A stretch of DNA of 64,000 nucleotides from Beroe forskalii (taxonomy: Eukaryota; Ctenophora; Nuda; Beroida; Beroidae). The position numbers and the translations under genes were made by a program. This document shows positions 47,201 to 57,475 of this stretch, piece after piece. Position 1 is the first letter of the stretch, and every line of letters starts with the position of its first letter. The stretch is from positions 496,001 to 560,000 of the forward strand of contig WFMF01000022.1 in the NCBI GenBank assembly GCA_011033025.1, written 5' to 3'. The notes beneath the pieces are model-generated. The model saw only the letters and a program-made list of their open reading frames with translations, was not told the DNA's origin and did no database searches.

Positions 47201-47881
47201 TTTACAGTATAAGAGGAAAATCTTAATTAAACTACTGCCATAGTATTGGGAATGGGTTAATGACAATTTGCAACATATCATTACTTGATATAGTTAATTA
47301 ATAGTGTGTGCGGTTAATAGTGTGTGCGGTCTTAGAAATTTGATAATTCTAGATCGAAAAAATATAAAATTGAAATTCATGCTTCTGTGCAATTACCTAT
47401 TAATTCAGTCCAATCTGACGAAGATGACGACAATGAAGATGAAGATGAAGATGAGGAAGAAGATGAGGATGAAGATGGAATTACTTTGAACGCTGTTCTA
47501 CTAGGCATGATCTGCAGAACAACAACAAAAGACTGCGTGGTTCGCTTCACCGTGACCCGCAAGAACGGCAAAAGGATCTCGAAAACACGATCCGATAGAT
47601 TTGGGATTTGTCGGGTAGAAGAAGAGGGGGCTATCAAGTGCATAAAGGCAGGGTTCAATAAGAAGAAACAGCAGATGAACGTGAATCTGGCCAATAAAAG
47701 GGGTGTGCCCTCGTCTGTCAGTGGACGATATGTTGCAATTGTCTACATCAATGGGAGGGAGTACATTTCGGAGTCCTCGACGAATGTGGCAATTATCACG
47801 AAGGAGAACATTCCACCCATACTGGGCCTCACAGATACGGAGGATGGACCTGTGGGCCAAGACGGGACTTATGAGGTGTAA
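38252..47881 (+). CDS. Secreted multidomain protein: tandem PAN/apple-like Cys domains with acidic linkers
   Basis: Exon 1 (38252-38306) codes a signal peptide (MMKEQVVVLVFLPLLLVIG). Twelve phase 1-1 exons follow: 38571-38792, 39042-39269, 40007-40384, 40709-40978, 41192-41485, 41699-41992, 42342-42611, 42845-43138, 43603-43908, 44378-44632, 44968-45270 and 45502-45780. Each codes one domain of about 70 residues with six Cys (TSxGACRTEDGG; DTDCLLRC; TCTGYVMGE; WCETYY; YTCHEKG), preceded from the second domain on by an Asp/Glu-rich linker. The final exon 47409-47881 has an acidic linker and a different domain. All lengths are multiples of three, so any exon could be skipped in frame. The spliced product is about 1,306 residues, with no membrane segment. 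The Cys pattern resembles PAN/apple domains, which bind proteins or sugars, but this is inference. The exons are flanked by ordinary GT-AG introns. Confidence 0.88.
39445..39712. mobile_element. MITE with GGGACCATCCAT termini
   Basis: The left end GGGACCATCCATGAAGGACG and right end CGTCCTTTATGGATGGTCCC form an inverted repeat of about 25 bp (with GTCCGC inside). Internal phrases CGGACGTCCGCATTTGC and GTCCGCAAACTTC are repeated. It lies in the intron between the second and third Cys-domain exons. No matching flanking duplication was found. Confidence 0.75.
41005..43138 (+). repeat. Recently duplicated exon-plus-intron units in the Cys-domain gene
   Basis: The exons at 41192, 41699 and 42845 and about 190 bp of intron before each (AAACGCCCAATACGCCTAGA through TTAATAACAGCGTGTACTTC) are almost identical. 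The unit before 42342 is a somewhat older relative. Differences are a handful of substitutions and changes in the GAN linker length. This shows segmental duplication of whole exon-intron units of about 0.5-1.1 kb. Identity in introns as high as in exons implies recent events or gene conversion, not only protein-level selection. Confidence 0.9.
46048..46180. repeat. Branched (multi-hairpin) palindrome of 133 bp
   Basis: The ends ATAGACAC and GTGTCTAT pair. The stem continues with GCCT/AGGC and CGGGTCCAT/ATGGACCCG. Inside are two separate hairpins: GGATAC...GTATCC enclosing GGGC-GTCA-GCCC, and a C/G-rich one with GCCC-GTA-GGGC. It is GC-rich in AT-rich surroundings and lies in the intron after the last intact Cys-domain exon. 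Its sequence differs from the cloverleaf repeat at 13.2 kb, though the layout is similar. Confidence 0.75.
46436..46709 (+). pseudogene. Decayed Cys-domain exon
   Basis: The sequence follows a TTCAG acceptor and is clearly a copy of the Cys-domain exons (acidic linker, TSVGACRTEDGG, DTDCLLRC, TCTGYVMGE, WCETYY). In phase 1, as used by its neighbours, it meets TGA within the acidic linker, because one base has been gained near AAGTGACG relative to AAAGACG in the exon at 43603. The 3' part of the domain, including the last Cys and the conserved GAAAAAG|GT donor, is replaced by unrelated sequence ending in TAA. Spliced skipping from 45780 to 47409 keeps phase 1, so the gene can work without it. 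Confidence 0.8.
46790..47105. repeat. Short tandem repeat of ACCGGTAAC (palindromic ACCGGT core)
   Basis: About 25-30 copies of a 10-11 bp unit, CCGACCGGTAA, CAACCGGTAA or CTGACCGGTAA, each containing the self-complementary ACCGGT. It lies in the last intron of the Cys-domain gene, just after the decayed exon, so it may have formed at or spread from that site. Confidence 0.92.
47409..47881 (+). CDS. Last exon of the Cys-domain gene: acidic linker plus distinct C-terminal domain
   Basis: Entry after TTAATTCAG in phase 1, then VQSDEDDDNEDEDEDEEED linker and a domain of about 130 residues with four Cys (GMICRTTTKDCVVRF, GICRV, IKCIKAG). It has alternating hydrophobic strands ending in SGRYVAIVYINGREYISESS, suggestive of an Ig-like or other beta-sandwich, but not recognised. 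TAA lies at 47879-47881. The sequence there also reads GAGGT|GTAAGTG, a strong donor, so an isoform continuing further is possible. AATAAA at 48062-48067 favours ending here. Confidence 0.75.
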
Positions 47882-48061
47882 GTGGGTGTTTGAAGGGCGT
47901 GAACTGCTTTCATAAGGACAACTGCATTCACTATTCATTAGGATTTGTGAAATTTTATGTGGACTAAAAGGGCATCCTACGATCCACGTTGGCAAATTTG
48001 TTAGATAAGTTATAACATATTTTAAGCGCTAAACAGTGTATTTTTCCAAAAAATATTTTCC

Positions 48062-48067
48062 AATAAA
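48062..48067 (+). terminator. Polyadenylation signal AATAAA
   Basis: AATAAA lies about 180 bp after the stop codon of the secreted Cys-domain gene, a normal spacing for a 3' UTR. It is the first canonical signal after the stop codon. Confidence 0.55.
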
Positions 48068-48758
48068 TCTTCATAGAAGTGTTTAAACTGAAACCAACGT
48101 CAGAATTTCATGAAATCTAAGAATGTATCCGATAATGATATGAAATCTATAATAACAGCATGGTAAATGTTTATTGTTTATGCATGGGTGGTTGCAGATT
48201 GCTCAATTACCAGAGAGCTCGATGAAGCGATGAGTAGGGGCAAATTTCCTGTTTACTCATCAAATTTCTACGTAAACCGAAATTTATCGAGACCTCTGGC
48301 AATCGAAATCGAGCGATCTGCTCACACATTATGTGTAACTATCAGTGTAGAATTAAACTACAAAATATTATCTAAATAATATGAAGCAGGACAGTACTGA
48401 TAGAATTTCAGATTGGCATATTCTCTTATCTTACAACTTGTTGATCATGTTATTGTTACCCGTTAAAATATTCTAAAGAAGCTAAAATTGTTAGACAATT
48501 TTATATCACAGTTAGAAATTGATTATTATTTTCGAGTATTTTTCGTTGAATCCACCAATTATCAAAGAACGAATGTAGTACACAAAAATCCACGATGTTA
48601 CTATTAATAATATTGATGTAAACGTGATAATTAGTCCCTGGAATTTGAGTTATTAGCAGCAGAACGATACATTCCATCCGAGAAAACGAGAAAATAATGA
48701 GAAGCTAAGAAGTGGTACTGCAAGGTCACCTTTTCTTATTGTATGCACAGGCTATAGC

Positions 48759-49210
48759 TACCTTATCGGACATAATTATCACGGACTTTAGTTTCACGGA
48801 CCTAAAATTTCACGGACATCAATATACACGCTCGATCCTGCCACTCCAAATTTCAACTAAATTTCGAAATTATCGGCTCGATTTTCCCCATTTTCTTCCA
48901 CGATTTGAATACTTGAATTGAACTTGAAGGTCTTTTCAATATTTTTTGTTAATTAATATGATAAATTTCCATATTGCAGGCACTAAGCATAAAAAAGAAG
49001 TCTAATTTTCTTAAAAATTTTATTATTTGTGCATTTAAAGAGATAAAGTCCGTAATTTTGCGTTTCTACCCTAGAATTGTAAGAGGAAATACCGGACTTG
49101 ATTTTCACGGACCTGAAAATCACGGGGACAAAATTTTCACGGACATTAATATTCACGCTGAGGTGCTCAGCGTGAATATTATGTCCGTGATAATTATGTC
49201 CGATAAGGTA
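48759..49210. mobile_element. MITE with TA target duplication (CCTTATCGGACATAATTATC termini)
   Basis: TA followed by CCTTATCGGACATAATTATC and ACGGAC at the left is matched by the exact reverse complement followed by TA at the right (about 49182-49210). The flanking TA pair fits Tc1/mariner-type insertion. Inside are many CACGGAC phrases and a perfect 15-bp hairpin AATATTCACGCTGAG/CTCAGCGTGAATATT with loop GTG. No transposase is encoded. Confidence 0.8.
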
Positions 49211-49995
49211 ATCATTGCTGCTAAACGGAAAAGCAGAAAAATATCTACTGATACTGTACATGAAAAATCGCTATAACAGAAAATGAGAATATAAAGGCCT
49301 TGGGTTAGGGTAAGGCCGCTAGGGTAAGGAGTGAAATACATGGTCGCAACCTGCACTCCAAGAAAGCAGAAAGAGTAGTCACATAGCTGGTATAAGGTAT
49401 TGCTACAATATAAGGTGCCACACAGATCGGTCTATAACATTGACAAGTGTAGTAGTGTACCATGTGTATTGAGCAGCACATGGTTCTCGTACCATTATAG
49501 ACCAATGAGTAGCTGACAGCCACGCACTATCACGGTAGAAAGTGGTGCTGTGTAGACGCTGACAACGCCTGCTTTCACCTCACATCACACCTATAAACTG
49601 TAGTGGTAGTGCTGATTGGATGCTCCTAAATGAGATAGAACAATCTCCTTTGTAAGTATATATTGTACTACACCATGTGTGGTTGGTAAGCATGGGAGGG
49701 TATACTCAGTACTCACCTCCTCCTTCATCTTGAGTGTGAGGTGCTGCACTGACCATTGCAGGATACGTGAAACTATCAACGTTGTAGGTACAGTTTTTAA
49801 TATAACAACTGCGAGATATTTTCAATCTTTTCGTACCAACACCCACGTGCTAGTCACGTGACTACAACGTGACTGGCACAGTACCACGTGGCATTCCAAT
49901 TGAGGAGAGCAGCTACCACGTGAGTCGTGATTGTGTCATGTGACTCTGAACCGTCGTGGAAGTGTCCAGCACGTAAGGGAAGAAGCGGAAGTGTT
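49211..49995. other. Intergenic, nothing recognised
   Basis: No gene or defined repeat. The palindromic motif CACGTG and related ACGTGAC phrases are clustered between 49845 and 49930, which could be E-box-type sites, but no gene start is visible next to them. Confidence 0.35.
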
Positions 49996-50000
49996 TATAT

Positions 50001-50915
50001 GTACTTTAGAGGCGTAAGACGAACACGCAGACAATATAGAGCCCTGCGCGAGCAGGGCTCTATATAATATTTAAATGTCGACAGCGAAGCTGGAGACATT
50101 TAAATGATTTAGAGTGCGAGGCGAAGCGAAGCTGAGCCGAGTGCTCTAAATCATATTTCTGCGGTGAGTTTGAGCCTCTAAAGTACTATAGTAGTCGAAC
50201 GGTGTACACAAGACACACCCTGTACACAACAAGCACACATTACCTTATACTAGCAGGGCCCGTGGCCTCCGGCCACCGTTCACCAATTTTTCGCTTCAGT
50301 ACAATGTAGTACTGTAGTTCTTATCAGTGATGAGGTCATATTTTAATCAGGTGTGCCTACTCCTCTAAGTGATGTCTATATACCTGGTGGTGTCAAACGT
50401 CACTGGTACTTTCGTATAAGCATTCCGATCATCGGTATGCTTGATTGGGTACTGATTGGTGTCAGAGAGGTCTGTGGCTATATATAAGGAAGACCGGACA
50501 GACAGATATATATTTATTTATTTATTTATTAATTTATATATGAGGAAGAATTATAAGTAGTAAGATGGTAATAATAAAAAATGCTTGTTTACACAAAACA
50601 AAAAAGCGCATAACTCAGCCGTTTTTTGAGCAATTTTGATCAAATTTTCAGGATATTACGGGCAAGATATGACCAATATAATCCTGGAGTAGCTAACCTC
50701 CAGAAATTGAGATATGACAAATAAACTGGTGTTTTGTTTTAAAGTTACCGCTTAATAAGTGGCTTTTCGGTCATAACTCCGCTTCTGGGGCTCAAAAATG
50801 AATCTAAACTTCACTGAGATGTTGCTTATATCTAGTTCTAAATATCCTGAAAGTTTCATCAAGTTTGCTCAAAAAACCTCGGAGATATGCACATTTTTGT
50901 AACGCAAAAGCAAAG
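50001..50915. repeat. Cloverleaf repeat, copy 3 (interrupted by a Helitron, 3' truncated)
   Basis: The 186-bp cloverleaf (50001-50186) keeps every stem of the 13.2-kb copies. The changes seen fall mostly in loops: the tetraloop GAGA becomes GCGA, and the CAGC-GTA-GCTG loop becomes CAGC-GAA-GCTG. One stem change (GTCT to GTTT) would leave a G-U pair in RNA. The rest of the unit resumes after the insertion at 50250-50565 and matches to GCAAAAGCAAAGG near 50915, then leaves the repeat, so the right end is missing. Confidence 0.9.
50250..50565 (-). mobile_element. Non-autonomous Helitron (316 bp)
   Basis: On the minus strand the insert starts TCTTACTACTTATAATTC and ends with a hairpin GTGGCC-GGA-GGCCAC, then GGGCCCTGCTAG. 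It therefore has 5'-TC, a 3' hairpin about 12 nt from the end, and a 3'-CTAG (CTRR) terminus. It sits exactly between A and T of the target with no target duplication. Two uninterrupted copies of the host repeat (ACCTTATATGGTAATAATAG near 13461 and 14190) give the empty site. No Rep/helicase is encoded. Confidence 0.9.
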
Positions 50916-50944
50916 GGGCAAAATAATAGCAAAGGAACACAGCG

Positions 50945-52635
50945 AAAATTAGTATCCATTAGTTACCATTAGTATCCGTGGTAACTGGGTGGATACTGGG
51001 TGGATACTATGGTGGATACTAAATGTCAGATTTAGTATCCACGGATATAATGGATACAGTAGTCTATTTTTTAATAAATAGTATCCACCGTGGATACTAA
51101 ATTAGTATCCACTAGTTACCATTAGTTACCATCAGTTACCATTTAGTATCCACCCAGTTTCCACGGATACTAAAATTGACGTTAGTTACCATTTAGTATC
51201 CATTAGTATCCACTGACGAATTAGTATCCATCAGTTACCACCACTTTGTAAAAATCAATTTTCGTGGATACTGGAGCCCAAATTTGGTAACTAATGGTAA
51301 CTGTTGGTAACTAAATGGTAACTAAGTAACTGGGTGGATACTAAATGAAATAGTATCCACAAATAAAATTTATTACCAAACCAGAATAGCTGTGTACAAA
51401 TGTGAATTTTAGAAATTAGTTACCACCACTTACAAGCCCCTGCCGCTCCGTAAAAATATCATTCGCATTAATGAGGTGTATTTATTAGCCCTATACTCAG
51501 TTACCATTAGTATACACGCAGTTACCATTAGTATCCACCGAGTATCCATTAGTATCCACACAGTTACCATTAGTATCCACCCAGTTACCATTAGTATCCA
51601 CCCAGTTACCATTAGTATCCACCCAGTTACCATTAGTATCCACCCAGTTACCAATAGTATCCACCCAGTTACCAATAGTATCCACCCAGTTACCATTAGT
51701 ATCCACCCAGTTACAATTAGTATCCACCCAGTTACCATTAGTATCCACCCAGTTACCATTAGTATCCACCCAGTTACCAACCATCACCCAGTTACCATTA
51801 GTATCACCCAGTTACCATTAGTATCCGCCCATTACCATTAGTATCCCAGTTACTTAATTATCACCTAGTTACCATTAGTATCACCCAGTTAGGTATCACC
51901 CAGTTACCATTAGTATCCCCGGTTACCATTAGTATCCAGTTACCATTGGTATCACCCAGTTACCATTTTGTCACCAGTTACCATTAGTATCACCCAGTTA
52001 CCATTAGTATCCACCCAGTTACCATTATTATCCACGAGTTACATTAATTGTCACACGTTGCCATTAGTATCACCCAGTTACCATTAATCCGCAGTTGCCA
52101 ATAGTATCCGCAGTTTACCATTAGTATCCTGGTTACAATTGGTATCCCAGTTGCATTAGTATCCGCAGTTACTTATTGTCATTTGCCATTAGTATCACCG
52201 GTTACCATTAGTAGTCCGAGTTACGTTAGTATCACCCAGTTACCCGGTATCCGCAGTTGCCATTGTTGTCACCCGGTTACCATTAGTATCCACCCAGTTA
52301 CCATTGGTATCACCAGTTGCCATTAGTATCACAGTCTTAATTAGTAATCCACCCAGTTGCCATTAGTATCCACCCAGTTGCCATTGGTATCCACCCAGTT
52401 GCCATTCTAATTGTCTGCAGTTGCCATTAGTATCCAGAGTTGCCATTAATTATCCACCAGTTACCATTATTATCACGGTTGCCATTAGTGTCACCCAATT
52501 GCCATGGTATCCACCCAGTTGCCATTGTTATCTACCCAGTTACCAATTAATCACCAATTACCATTAGTATCCACGATTTACCCATTACTAGTATCACCCA
52601 GTTGCCATTAGTATCCACCCAGTTATTAAGTATCT
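50945..52635. repeat. 21-bp minisatellite CAGTTACCATTAGTATCCACC
   Basis: From about 51495 to 51780 the 21-bp units are almost perfect. From there to 52635 they degenerate through indels and substitutions. The left part (50945-51370) contains the same words in both orientations (GTAACTGGGTGGATACT and GTATCCACCCAGTT), separated by unique bits. Because 21 is divisible by three, plus- and minus-strand frames of about 100-120 codons stay open; they are not genes. Confidence 0.95.
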
Positions 52636-54070
52636 ACCCAATTTCACCAAAAAATTAAAAAAGGGGCCTTTTCCAAAACCAAAAAACCTTAAATTATAGC
52701 ACTCTATGAATTATTTACACTCAACAGCCAGAACAATAAAATATCCTTATTACTACCTAACAACACGAAATTGGATTGCAGAGCTTTGTGTTCAGTGCTT
52801 CCAAACTTTGGAACCAGTATACTAGATCCATGTTTGAAAAATGTAGTGCAAATATTAGTGGGATTGTGGTACCCGGTTCAACAAAAAAACTCTGACCTAT
52901 CAGCATCTGTATCAGCTATCCAAATCTAGTTCAAAACACGCTCCTTAGTGAACAAAAAAGTGGGTGTGAAATAACATGGTGAAATCGTCTTCCAAATTGC
53001 AACTCTTTCTGTGATACCAAAAATTTACTTTAATTCTGATATTTCTTATTGAAAGTCTTGAAGTATCAAAGCCAGGTCTCCTCGGTGAAAGGAAGGTGGT
53101 TTAGGCCTTAGATGACAGGTAGGTATCTCAGAGCTCAGGTATTTAGGTATTTAGGACAGATAGTGACTGAAAGGCTCTTTTTACCAGGTTTTTATTGTTG
53201 TTCTACATTGTAGATCGAGGTATGAATTTTTTTATTTATTATCTTTTACTTTTTAAATGCTATATACCTTCGATGTGATTTATTTAATGAAATTTTTCCA
53301 TTTCACTTTAATTTATTAGATTGCCTAAGGCGCCCATTTGATTAACCAACAGACTATCAATAGGTTTTAGAATACTAATATGGTTGGATGTGCCCCTCAG
53401 ACAGATTGATAAATGAATTATCTAAAGATAATATTATCTATAGAAACTTTACTAGTCAAAACATGAACACATAATTCTTCGCTAGGAATGTGGAAGTCGG
53501 TATGAGTTGGTATGGTAGCTACTGTTTGCATTTGGAATGGTCATTTTCCAAGTTAAAAGACAGGGAATGTCCGTCGGCCCATATGCTGGCAGTGGGTATT
53601 TTGCTGACTTAGCTGGCTTCCTGTGCATAGTACCTTGCGGTATACCTACTTGGCGCTTGAAATTGATATTCAAAACAGTCTGTTGTAAAATTAGCTGATT
53701 CGGGCACACCAACTCCACATGTGACATTTCTGAACGTGAAAATGTAATCTTGTGAAACAAATCTTTACACTGAAGGGTAGCCTATCATTAATATTTATAA
53801 ATATATTTGATATGATTTGATTGTAAAGTGCCGAAAAATTTATTAAACGTTGTTTCTCTATTAAACGTTGTTTCTCTGTACCCAATCGATTGATGACAAA
53901 AGGCGAGTAACGAACCTAACAAATTAACGAAATAATTTCTCATCATGAAATACAATGACCTACTCATCATCAACTATAATGCCGTACTTGTCATAATATG
54001 TCAGTTAACATCAATCATATTTACACACTATGAAAATCGATCGTGCAGACGAATTCTATAAAAGTTTCCT
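52636..54070. other. Intergenic, nothing recognised
   Basis: AT-rich sequence without a supported exon. A duplicated phrase TTTCTCTATTAAACGTTGTT occurs near 53855-53878. Minus-strand frames near 53482-53973 have no family resemblance and no matching splice sites. Confidence 0.35.
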
Positions 54071-54079
54071 TCCATTTCC

Positions 54080-57000
54080 TCAAATATTCCTCAATACGGG
54101 AAGGGCTAGTTTCTCTAGCCTTGGGGTGCACTTGGCGTTCTTAGCAGCATCACTGACTTTGAACACGTCGGGGTTGTACTGCAGATTCGTCATCGACTCC
54201 CGTTTCTCTGCGAGGAATAGGGGATGTGAGTTTGTGGGAGTTTCAGGAAATGACGTATACCTGTAACGATAAAAGACCCATTTAACAAGGTATGACCGGT
54301 TGAGGAGAGTCTCGCGGAAGGTGTTGCGAGTGGAATACTTCTGGTATAAGTTCCTGATTCCGTAACTTCTGTTTAACAAGACAGTTCTCAGATTTCACGG
54401 ATCGAGTCGTTGAATAAGAGTCGCATGATTTCAATTGATGATAGAATTAATAAATTACTCATCAAAAGGAAGTTCTCACATTGCCAAGTTCCCAAGAATG
54501 CACAGAAAGGTGGGTTTAGTTCCCCGCTGTACATTAGAGCGTTAGGCTTCAAAACATATAAAAAACAAGATTCAATATAAAAACATTGCTGAAGACATAG
54601 ATACAGATAACTAGCTAAGCCGAAAAATGTTTCCATCATGCCAAACACACCACAGATAAAACAGCTTTTTGAAAAACATGCGATCCTCATTAACCGCCGT
54701 GAATACTATTGGGTGATTTAACGAATTCATTCAAGTTACGCCTTTCCGCCTTCATATCCTGACGAGAAAGGCCACTTTCGCACGCCAGAATAAGAAAAAA
54801 GAACGTAAAGCACAGCTTCCATAAAAGCAAGAGAACATTTACAGCTTACACATTCATTTCACAGTCAAATAAACCCATTGATTTGCCCATGAAGAGTACC
54901 CAGACCAATACGTGATGGTTGACAGTTCCGTCTTAAAATACGGTGCATCTGATGCTTCCTGTGGTTTGTATAGAGTGGATTATATTTGCTTTCTTTGTAA
55001 AATTCATAGCTTTTGAAGTTATAATTCAGATAACATGGTATTTGTTGTGGTGCTACATCAATCAATATCATGCGTTATTTGAGGTTTTGGATGAAAAATC
55101 AAACTTTCATCAAATGAATTGTGCTCTTCAATCTCTCTATGGCTTGACTTTATGGTTGTTAATTTCAACTTTATAGCGAGTTAGATAAAAGTGTACGCTA
55201 TGACCCTTGTCTACCGCTGATAGACAATAGCCTGCAGTCTATAAACCATATCTAACCCCCACTAACTTGGAAGACTGAGTTCTGATATCCGTGGAGAAGC
55301 CAGAGCTTTCTTAGCAGACTCTTTCACCTGCCATTGCTCGTTTCGTGGTTCCTGAAACGGTTGAGGATCTAAAATATCATTATAATTGATACCCACTTAG
55401 ATGCAAAATTATTGTATTGTTCCTTGACATACTCTTAAATTTGAGCAAACATTTCATCAACTTCGTAAATCAACATCATTGATAGACAACTTGTCTAAAG
55501 TACAATACCTGGAATCCCTCCACCACTTGCTTGGCCTCAGACAGTTCTTCAATCCTCTTGCTCGGCTTCGTCTTCAGAGTCTTAGGAGCAACCTTCCACT
55601 CCGGATCCCGTTCTTTAGCTGGGGGCCGTTGCTTGGCTCGGGAAAGTACCTCTAGCCTGCCAGTGGGTTTGGCGTGCTTCGCAGCCGTAGAAGGCTTACT
55701 TTCCACCTTGTAGGAAGTGGCTATTTTAGTGGTCAAATGATCAACATATGGATCTAAGTGTAAATTCAAAATGAAACTTAACGCTTCATCTTGCTATTGT
55801 AAGGTCTTGAGGTCTTAACTCTGATTGAAACTTGCCTCTTTGTTTGGCACATATGCCTCATGTATCTTCTTAGGTTGAGCTAGTCGTCTGGTCCTCCGAC
55901 TAAGTTTCGGGGCCGTCTTAGGTACCTTAGGCTCCACTATGGGCGTGCTTCTACCACAGCTGAACTCAAACAGCTCCCTGCGCTCGGTGCACTTCGTGAT
56001 TTTAGAATAAATCTTCAAAAAGCGCTGCTATAAGTCATGGAGAACAAGTTAATGGCTATTGGTTGATTCATTCTGCAGCATTCTGTTTCATGAAATAATC
56101 ATTGATAACAATAATGAAACCTGTCGCAGATGAATTCAATGGGAGGTAGTTTCGGTGCGGAGAGTTGTGCCAGTCTGGAGCTACCTTGAGTCCGCATGGA
56201 CGGCATCGTGGGTCTGCCAATAGGACTACCTCGACCACAGCTGTACTCCCATAGGTCCCTGGTGGTGGTATGGCAGATGTTAAAGAATAGAACTGAGGCT
56301 TATTGTGTAACACGATAAAATAAAGAACCATTTCTCATTTGGTAGGCGAAAGGGAAATAGCTGGAAAACGGTTTAGATCAAATTTAATCTTCATAAAATG
56401 GGTTTGAAACATGCTTCTCAACAAACCCCACATCATCCAGGCTTGTTTTGCTCCTCTTCTGCTTTGGTCGCGATAAGATGGAAACCCTATTCGAAGGCTC
56501 TGCAGTTTTAGCCGCCACAGTTATCGTTGATATCATCTTTTGGGTTCCCCAAAACTCTGAACGAGCCGAGGCTATTCCTTGTTTGCCCTTCTTTCTTGGT
56601 CGGGGTATTGGGTATTCTATTTTGACGCGTATGAAGGCTGGAGGTGGCTTAGGCCTGAGATCTGGGCACGATGGCCTCCAGTAACCATGAATACAGGTAT
56701 CACTACGGAACCCATCAAAGAGTCTGACTCTGGGGCACTTCTGAGATTCAATCTTCACAAGGCGCTCCTGATACATGCGGAAGTCTCTGAGTCTGAGATC
56801 CGGGCATGAATCAACGCTGAAACCATGAGGACACTTCTCCTTCGGGGGTTTCTTGATGGGAGGGGTTGGTGTTGGGGTGGACTCTGGAGTGGATATGGGG
56901 GTGGGGGTTGGTGATGGGGTGGGAGTGGGGGAGGGTGTCGGGGTGCGGAAGACAGGTGACAGGGATGGAGGGGGCTCGATGGTGCTGGCTGGGGAAGGAG

Positions 57001-57475
57001 TGGGTGTGCAGGGAGGTTGTAGCTTGATTGGGTTGTGTGCCAACATGCAGCTATAGCACAACCAAACAGTCCCGATGGGGAGCTCAGGTTTCGGTGGCAT
57101 TTTCTCCACTTTCTCCAGTAATAACTCACAGTCGTGACTCCCCTGTAGACAAAGGAAACACCTCAGCTTGGGCTCCGTTGGTTTCTTGAACTCATTGCAA
57201 TACTCCTCTATACACTCACTGCATATCTCCGGGAAGAGGGACTGTATCTCCAGGACTATGCGGATTGCTAAGTCCTTGTCGCTGGCAAACATCCTCGATC
57301 TGTTCTCGTAGCGGATCTGAATGCCCAGAAAGTCAGCGATGGGCTCCAGCGAAACACCGTGGTCATCCGCGTGGGAAATGGCTTCAGCGTTCTCATACCT
57401 GTCCTTGCAGGGGTCATAGGCAGATAGGACCTCCTGAGAGTCTTCATCAGCGGCATTTATCAAGTCATCTAGAGT
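54080..57475 (-). CDS. THEG/SPMAP2-like protein with N-terminal Cys-rich and Pro-rich extension
   Basis: Exons: long exon ending at 56427 (open from about 57475), 56258-56121, 55977-55836, 55706-55509, 55351-55267 and 54207-54080 (TGA). Phases match those of the paralogue at 58.9-60.9 kb, and exon lengths are the same or within one codon (138, 142, 198, 85, 128). The last five exons carry THEG repeats: RLAQLSAPK, RTRRLAQPKK, RLEVLSRAKQ, RIEELSEAKQ, RISELSLP, RLEKLALP, each an Arg-x-x-x-Leu-(Ala/Ser)-x-Pro/Ala-Lys unit, and the WEYSCGR/FEFSCGR blocks. THEG/SPMAP2 proteins associate with microtubules in sperm. The long exon adds CSECIEEYC, CFLCLQGSHDC and WLCYSCM (a likely zinc-binding set), a TPTPSP-rich linker and a first THEG repeat (RVSILSRPKQ). 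The third exon uses a GC donor (GAG|GCAAGT). The 5' start is unresolved. Confidence 0.8.

Noticed and set aside
39978..47694. Minus-strand Ser- or His/Leu-rich frames
   Set aside because: Complement of the GAA/GAT-rich acidic linkers of the plus-strand exons.
51430..51841. Open frames of about 100-120 codons (ISIHPVT and ILMVTGW repeats)
   Set aside because: Produced by the 21-bp minisatellite, whose length is a multiple of three.
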